A stretch of DNA of 16,657 bases from the NCBI GenBank assembly GCA_047638515.1, contig JBLIME010000029.1, positions 1 through 16,657 of the forward strand. The letters are read 5' to 3'. Shown one piece after another: positions 13,052 to 16,657 of this stretch. This DNA is from CANLBN01 sp047638515 (GTDB taxonomy: Bacteria > Pseudomonadota > Gammaproteobacteria > Pseudomonadales > Cellvibrionaceae). The notes beneath the pieces were generated by a model. That model did no database searches and was not told the origin of the DNA. It saw nothing but the letters and a program-made list of their open reading frames with translations. Made by a program: the position numbers and the translations under genes. How positions within the stretch are numbered: the stretch's first letter is position 1; each line of letters opens with the position of its first letter.

Positions 13052-14143
13052 ATGACAATAGATACGCGTCTTATTGATTGGCCCGCTAGGTTAAACCTCG
13101 CTTCGCTACCCACGCCTTTACATAAACTTGAGCGCTTATCGAAGCAGCTAGGAGGTCCGAACATTTGGTTGAAACGCGATGATTTAACCGGCTGTCTATT
13201 AAGCGGTAACAAGGTTCGCAAGTTAGAGTTCATCGCAGCTCATGCCCAAGCCCGACATAAAAATGTATTCATTACTTGTGGCGGTCTTCAATCTAACCAC
13301 GCCCGCGCGACAGCCTTCGTCGGCGCTCAGCTGGGTGTTCCGGTTCATTTAGTGCTACGTGGCTTGCCTGCCGATAGCAAACAGGTCGATCTCGATGCTA
13401 ATTTACTACTAGACCATCTAGCCGGTGCTAAGGTGGATTATTACGAGGAGCACTATTATCAACAAAATCTCAAAAAAATACTCTGTTCAACAGCCCAGCG
13501 TTATCGTCAACGGGGATATGACCCCTACATTATTCCAACGGGTGCCAGTGATGGTATCGGTCTGTGGGGCTACATTGCGGCCTGTGAAGAGCTAGCCAGC
13601 GATTTTGAAAAGCACAATATAACGCCAAATTTAATCGTCACAGCAACCGGCTCAGGTGGCACACAAGCTGGCTTGACAGTTGGCGCAGAACTCTATGATT
13701 TTGGCTGTAATGTACTGGGTCTGGCTGTATGTGACGACGCTACGTATTTTAGCCGAAAAGTGGCGGCTGACATCAGTGAGTTCGTCAGTTTATATCAAGA
13801 CCGTTTTACCAACGCCCTATCTCAGGTCCCATCAGAATGTCTGCCAGCGACTAGAAGCGATCCATTCTCTAGAGCCACTGCGAGAATTCGGACCAATGAT
13901 GGCTATGTGGGAGCGGGTTATGGCATTGTATCTGATGCAGTTTTGGAGACTATTATTAAGGTCGCACAGCTCGAGGGAATTGTCTTTGATCCTGTCTATA
14001 CAGGTAAAGCGTTTCATGGCTTAATACAGATGATTAAAACCGGCCAACTTGAAGATTTAGAAAATATAGTTTTCGTGCATACGGGTGGTGGCTTCGGTGT
14101 ATTCCCATATCGTCAAAGGTTCGCAGATTTGATGAGTTATTAA
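13052..14143 (+). CDS. dcyD: D-cysteine desulfhydrase (PLP-dependent)
   Basis: Converts D-cysteine to pyruvate, sulfide and ammonia; a fold-type II PLP enzyme of the ACC deaminase/D-cysteine desulfhydrase family. Lys54 in Ser-Gly-Asn-Lys-Val-Arg-Lys-Leu-Glu is the Schiff-base lysine. Gln-Ser-Asn-His follows, and Thr-Gly-Ser-Gly-Gly-Thr-Gln-Ala-Gly forms the phosphate loop. Two positions separating the activities read Thr317 (Val-Tyr-Thr-Gly-Lys) and Thr344 (His-Thr-Gly-Gly). ACC deaminases have Glu and Leu there, so desulfhydrase is favoured. I chose ATG 13052 (363 residues), with AAGAG at 13040-13044, because upstream in-frame ATGs overlap or abut the promoter, and even this form is longer than the roughly 330-residue E. 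coli enzyme. qor follows after 80 bases. Confidence 0.85.
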   Translation: MTIDTRLIDWPARLNLASLPTPLHKLERLSKQLGGPNIWLKRDDLTGCLLSGNKVRKLEFIAAHAQARHKNVFITCGGLQSNHARATAFVGAQLGVPVHLVLRGLPADSKQVDLDANLLLDHLAGAKVDYYEEHYYQQNLKKILCSTAQRYRQRGYDPYIIPTGASDGIGLWGYIAACEELASDFEKHNITPNLIVTATGSGGTQAGLTVGAELYDFGCNVLGLAVCDDATYFSRKVAADISEFVSLYQDRFTNALSQVPSECLPATRSDPFSRATARIRTNDGYVGAGYGIVSDAVLETIIKVAQLEGIVFDPVYTGKAFHGLIQMIKTGQLEDLENIVFVHTGGGFGVFPYRQRFADLMSY

Positions 14144-14168
14144 AATACACAGTAACTAATGACAGTGG

Positions 14169-14187
14169 TTTAAGTAACATACTTAAA
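14169..14187. promoter_or_regulatory. Perfect 19-bp palindrome, putative operator before qor
   Basis: TTTAAGTA (14169-14176) and TACTTAAA (14180-14187) are exact inverted repeats separated by three bases. It ends 36 bases before the qor ATG and 44 bases before a potential loop-free message start, a typical place for a dimeric repressor or activator site. No T-run follows, so it is not a terminator. The AT-rich arms would make a weak RNA hairpin. The binding protein is unknown. Confidence 0.5.
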
Positions 14188-14223
14188 AATTAAGCATGAA
14201 TAAATAGATGTTTAGAGGTATAT

Positions 14224-15204
14224 ATGACGGACGTAAGTAGTATTCGGTTTGATCGAATAGGTGGCTCTGAGGTGCTCAGCTTCGAGATCCGAACATTGCC
14301 CGCCTTAGAAAGAGGTCAAGTTTTAGTACGGCACCAGGTTATCGGAGTCAACTTTATTGATACCTATCAACGCACGGGGCTTTATCCAGTTGAGTTGCCC
14401 TCGGGATTAGGCACTGAAGCTGCGGGTGTCGTCGAGGCTGTCGGCGCCGATGTCACGCGCGTCAAAGTAGGCGATAGAGTGGTGTATGCATCAGCGAGTT
14501 TAGGTGCGTACTCCGAGGCTCATGTTGTTCCAGAGCAGTCGCTGATTGCTATCCCCGAGGGTATCGATACTAAAATTGCCGCCGCAATGACTTTAAAAGG
14601 CTTAACAGCAGCCTATTTGTTGTTAAAAACTTTCCCATTACAAGCTCACCATAGCGTATTGATTCATGCAGCCGCCGGCGGCGTAGGTTCTATTTTGACC
14701 CAGTGGGCAAAGACTATCGGCGCACATGTTATTGGTACGGTGGGTCGGCCTGAGAAGGTAGCGCTGGCCAAATCACAGGGATGCGACGAGGTTATCTTGT
14801 ATCGCGAAGACGATGTGCCTGCGGTGGTAAAGACTTTAACAGCGGGTCGCGGTGTTGATGTTGTTTACGACTCAGTGGGCAAAGATACTTTTGAGATGTC
14901 AATTAATTCGCTAAAACCCAGAGGATTGTTGGCGAGCTTTGGTAACGCATCGGGAGCTGTACCTGCCTTTGCACCCTTATTACTGGCTCAGAAAGGTTCG
15001 CTATTTATAACGCGACCGACTTTAATCCACTATGTCTCCGACCCCGAGGAACAACAAGAGTTAGCGGATGCATTATTTAAGCGAGTATTAAATGGCGAGA
15101 TAACAATTAACGTCAACCATGAGTTTGCCTTAAACGATGCCAAGTCTGCCCATGATGCTCTGGAAAGTGGCGTCACCACTGGCTCCGTAGTATTGATTCC
15201 CTGA
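14224..15204 (+). CDS. qor: NADPH:quinone oxidoreductase, QOR/zeta-crystallin type
   Basis: A zinc-free medium-chain dehydrogenase/reductase that reduces quinones and related electrophiles with NADPH; cytosolic. Its 326 residues follow E. coli QorA closely: Gly-Val-Asn-Phe-Ile-Asp-Thr-Tyr (41-48), Leu-Pro-Ser-Gly-Leu-Gly-Thr-Glu-Ala-Ala-Gly (58-68), Gly-Asp-Arg-Val-Val-Tyr-Ala and the Leu-Lys-Gly-Leu-Thr block. The nucleotide loop is Ala149-x2-Gly152-x2-Gly155. Then come Tyr-Asp-Ser-Val-Gly and Ser-Phe-Gly-Asn-x-Ser-Gly. The cysteine/histidine zinc ligands of alcohol dehydrogenases are absent. AGAGG at 14214-14218 is five bases before the ATG. The upstream palindrome suggests regulation separate from dcyD. 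Confidence 0.93.
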   Translation: MTDVSSIRFDRIGGSEVLSFEIRTLPALERGQVLVRHQVIGVNFIDTYQRTGLYPVELPSGLGTEAAGVVEAVGADVTRVKVGDRVVYASASLGAYSEAHVVPEQSLIAIPEGIDTKIAAAMTLKGLTAAYLLLKTFPLQAHHSVLIHAAAGGVGSILTQWAKTIGAHVIGTVGRPEKVALAKSQGCDEVILYREDDVPAVVKTLTAGRGVDVVYDSVGKDTFEMSINSLKPRGLLASFGNASGAVPAFAPLLLAQKGSLFITRPTLIHYVSDPEEQQELADALFKRVLNGEITINVNHEFALNDAKSAHDALESGVTTGSVVLIP

Positions 15205-15212
15205 GACTATCC

Positions 15213-15272
15213 ATGAATAGACCTGATAAAGAGACCTTTGCAGCTATGATGTTTTGCCTACATACTGATTGA
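15213..15272 (+). CDS. Possible 19-residue small ORF (speculative)
   Basis: An ATG at 15213, nine bases after the qor stop, opens 19 codons to TGA at 15270-15272. The product begins Met-Asn-Arg-Pro-Asp-Lys-Glu-Thr and ends Cys-Leu-His-Thr-Asp. A GAGA sequence in the qor stop region is the only ribosome-site-like element. It could be a translated micro-ORF coupled to qor or a chance ORF. I recognise no family. Confidence 0.15.
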   Translation: MNRPDKETFAAMMFCLHTD

Positions 15273-15406
15273 TAATAAGGGCAACCGTCTGCTTACCAAT
15301 TCGGGCATCGACTCTTTACAAGCCCCTTTGACATCTGTCTTTGCTTTACTTGAGAAGAGAATCTCATTGTTGCAAAGGCCTTTTGACAATCACCCTGACA
15401 GATACT

Positions 15407-16300
15407 ATGCCCATGCACAGCGAGAAAAAATTAGTCATAGCGATATCATCGCGCGCACTGTTCGATTTAACCGATAGTCATAAGGTGTATATGGACAAAG
15501 GCTTAGCCGCCTATTCTAAATATCAAATAGAGCGTGAAAGCCAGGTATTAAAACCTGGCGATGCTTTTATACTGGTTAAAAAGCTGTTGAATCTTAACCA
15601 GCGCTTGGGTAGAGATAGAGTCGAGATTGTATTGATGTCACGTAATAGTGCCGACACGGGTTTGCGTATTTTTAACTCGATACAAGAATATGACTTGAAT
15701 ATTACGCGCGCTGCTTTTAGTAGCGGTGAAAGTCCTTATCGATATATCGAGGCTTTTGCGTGTGACTTATTTTTATCCCTTGATGCGGAGGATGTTCAGG
15801 GTGCACTCAAGCAAGGCATCGCTGCCGCGACCTTGCTGCCATCACGCAATGGCAACGAAGACGAGCAGTTGCGCTTTGCTTTTGATGGCGACGCCGTTTT
15901 ATTTTCTGATGAGTCCGAGCGTATATATAAAGAGCAGGGCTTAGAGGCTTTCACTCAAAATGAACGAGCTTCTGCAAAAACACCCTTAACTGGCGGTCCT
16001 TTTAAAGCTTTTTTGTCTGCACTACAAAGCCTGCAAGCTCAGTTTGATGGAGATGCCTGCCCAATACGCACAGCGCTAGTAACTGCGCGTTCTGCGCCTG
16101 CTCACGAGCGGGTTATTCGTACCCTGAGAGCCTGGAATGTGCGGATTGATGAATCGTTATTTTTAGGTGGTCTTCCAAAGGGTAAATTTTTGAAAGCCTA
16201 CGGTGCCGATGTATTCTTTGACGATCAGCCACTGCATTGCGACTCGGCGCGCGACCATGTCGCGACAGCCCATGTTCCTCACGGTGTCGCCAATGAATAG
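15407..16300 (+). CDS. Cytosolic 5'-nucleotidase (5_nucleotid/cN-I-like family)
   Basis: Hydrolyses nucleoside 5'-monophosphates to nucleosides; a HAD-like phosphatase related to eukaryotic cytosolic nucleotidase I. About 297 residues. The N-terminal Leu-Val-Ile-Ala-Ile-Ser-Ser-Arg-Ala-Leu-Phe-Asp-Leu block is typical of the family. The catalytic loop is Phe-Asp-Gly-Asp-Ala-Val-Leu-Phe-Ser-Asp-Glu-Ser-Glu. Then come Thr-Ala-Arg-Ser-Ala-Pro-Ala-His-Glu-Arg and Leu-Pro-Lys-Gly-Lys-Phe-Leu with Phe-Phe-Asp-Asp-Gln, supplying the lysine and acidic metal ligands. The start is uncertain: ATG 15407 and ATG 15413 both lack a ribosome site, and in-frame TTG 15341 would add 22 residues of unlikely sequence. 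Two perfect TTGACA hexamers (15328, 15383) lie just upstream without clear -10 partners. No terminator is visible after it. Confidence 0.88.
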   Translation: MPMHSEKKLVIAISSRALFDLTDSHKVYMDKGLAAYSKYQIERESQVLKPGDAFILVKKLLNLNQRLGRDRVEIVLMSRNSADTGLRIFNSIQEYDLNITRAAFSSGESPYRYIEAFACDLFLSLDAEDVQGALKQGIAAATLLPSRNGNEDEQLRFAFDGDAVLFSDESERIYKEQGLEAFTQNERASAKTPLTGGPFKAFLSALQSLQAQFDGDACPIRTALVTARSAPAHERVIRTLRAWNVRIDESLFLGGLPKGKFLKAYGADVFFDDQPLHCDSARDHVATAHVPHGVANE

Positions 16301-16318
16301 TTCACGGTTATAAGTCAC

Positions 16319-16357
16319 AGTTCCAGGCAATAGTTCCAGGTAATTGTTCTAGGCAAT
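16319..16357. repeat. 13-bp tandem repeat, three copies
   Basis: Three consecutive 13-base units, 16319-16331, 16332-16344 and 16345-16357, read AGTTCCAGGCAAT, AGTTCCAGGTAAT and TGTTCTAGGCAAT. Unit 2 differs from unit 1 at one base and unit 3 at two. A decayed fourth copy may follow. The unit is not a multiple of three and lies 18 bases after the nucleotidase stop, so it is noncoding. It looks like a small variable-number repeat. Confidence 0.75.
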
Positions 16358-16373
16358 AGGTGGGCAACGGTTA

Positions 16374-16422
16374 TGGTGCAAGCTTATGAGCCAAGATCCC
16401 AAGCATATGCACCAATAGGCTC
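16374..16422. repeat. Overlapping inverted repeats (possible pseudoknot)
   Basis: TGGTGCA (16374-16380) pairs with TGCACCA (16408-16414), extended inward by GCTT (16382-16385) with AAGC (16401-16404). In the loop, GAGCC (16388-16392) is complementary to GGCTC (16418-16422), outside the first stem, so the two pairings cross. They could form an H-type pseudoknot or two alternative folds. No T-run follows, so a simple terminator is unlikely. Confidence 0.4.
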
Positions 16423-16657
16423 GTAGACATAAAGGACAACTGGAATGTGACGGCTATCGCTCTTGTCTTTTGAGAATGAGGCCAGGCATCACTGGTAAGC
16501 TAGTGCGACACAACATTTCGACAGTCTTGTCACCAGACGCACCTCTTTGAGTAGACACAGCAGCGATCACTTACAAGCTATCGATCTTAGTCTTGACTCA
16601 ATTTTGCGCTGCGATGTCTCATCTTTGAGCAAGTCGTCAATCCTCAGAAAGCCTCTT

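Larger units (their letters stand above)
16301..16657. other. Noncoding tail of the window
   Basis: No recognisable gene lies between the nucleotidase stop and the window edge. It holds the 13-bp tandem repeats and overlapping inverted repeats entered separately. Beyond about 16440 nothing stands out: only short chance ORFs on both strands, none with a ribosome site or recognised motif. A minus-strand frame open from the edge to 16567 is too short to call. Confidence 0.5.

Noticed and set aside
13680..14024. Plus-strand 114-codon frame inside dcyD
   Set aside because: Overlaps in another frame with the conserved PLP-enzyme sequence and resembles no family.
13052..14143. ACC deaminase annotation
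   Set aside because: The discriminating Glu and Leu are both Thr, as in D-cysteine desulfhydrases.
16476..16550. 24-codon ORF on the plus strand in the 3' noncoding tail
   Set aside because: No ribosome site, no recognisable motif, and length expected by chance.
16567..16656. Minus-strand frame entering from the window edge (29 codons)
   Set aside because: Too short to judge and no recognisable motif; needs the neighbouring sequence.

Overview
The window looks like ordinary chromosomal DNA of a Gram-negative gammaproteobacterium, probably marine or aquatic. The evidence is the holB-pilZ-tatD(ycfH) gene order, a Pseudomonas-like PilZ and YajC, an MJ1255/VC2487-type glycosyltransferase beside a PAP2 phosphatase, and a group-2 NAD malate dehydrogenase. 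Base composition is moderate, with AT-rich intergenic DNA. I see no rRNA, tRNA, transposase, integrase, CRISPR array or phage gene. The genus cannot be fixed from these data.

Layout. 1-580 is noncoding, T-tract-rich DNA holding a 17-codon ORF that runs into a terminator-like hairpin. 581-4171 is a plus-strand cluster: two tandem Lin0512-family genes, a DUF2007 protein with a zinc-ribbon-like tail, holB, pilZ and a YcfH-type TatD nuclease. After a 477-base gap comes one large membrane c-di-GMP enzyme (4649-7708: periplasmic ABC_sub_bind sensor, transmembrane helix, GAF, GGDEF, EAL). Convergent to it on the minus strand are a glycosyltransferase and a PAP2 phosphatase (7809-9536). The rest is plus strand: a dimeric dUTPase, malate dehydrogenase, a BCP-type peroxiredoxin, an isolated yajC, a D-cysteine desulfhydrase, a QOR-type quinone oxidoreductase and a 5'-nucleotidase. 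The last 357 bases are noncoding, with a 13-bp tandem repeat and overlapping inverted repeats.

How the genes relate. holB (clamp loader), the TatD nuclease, dUTPase and 5'-nucleotidase touch DNA replication and nucleotide hygiene, but only holB-pilZ-tatD is a recognised conserved cluster. Thymidylate kinase (tmk), usual just upstream of holB, is absent here; the Lin0512 pair and DUF2007 gene take its place. The genes from dUTPase onward look like separate transcription units. mdh and yajC each have a strong intrinsic terminator, mdh and dcyD have recognisable sigma-70 promoters, and qor has a perfect 19-bp palindrome just upstream.

I did not find a clearly new multi-gene system. The best leads are the divergent tandem Lin0512 pair in the tmk position, the leader ORF/terminator ahead of it, the orphan yajC, the operator-like palindrome before qor and the PAP2-glycosyltransferase pair with its repeat-rich leader.
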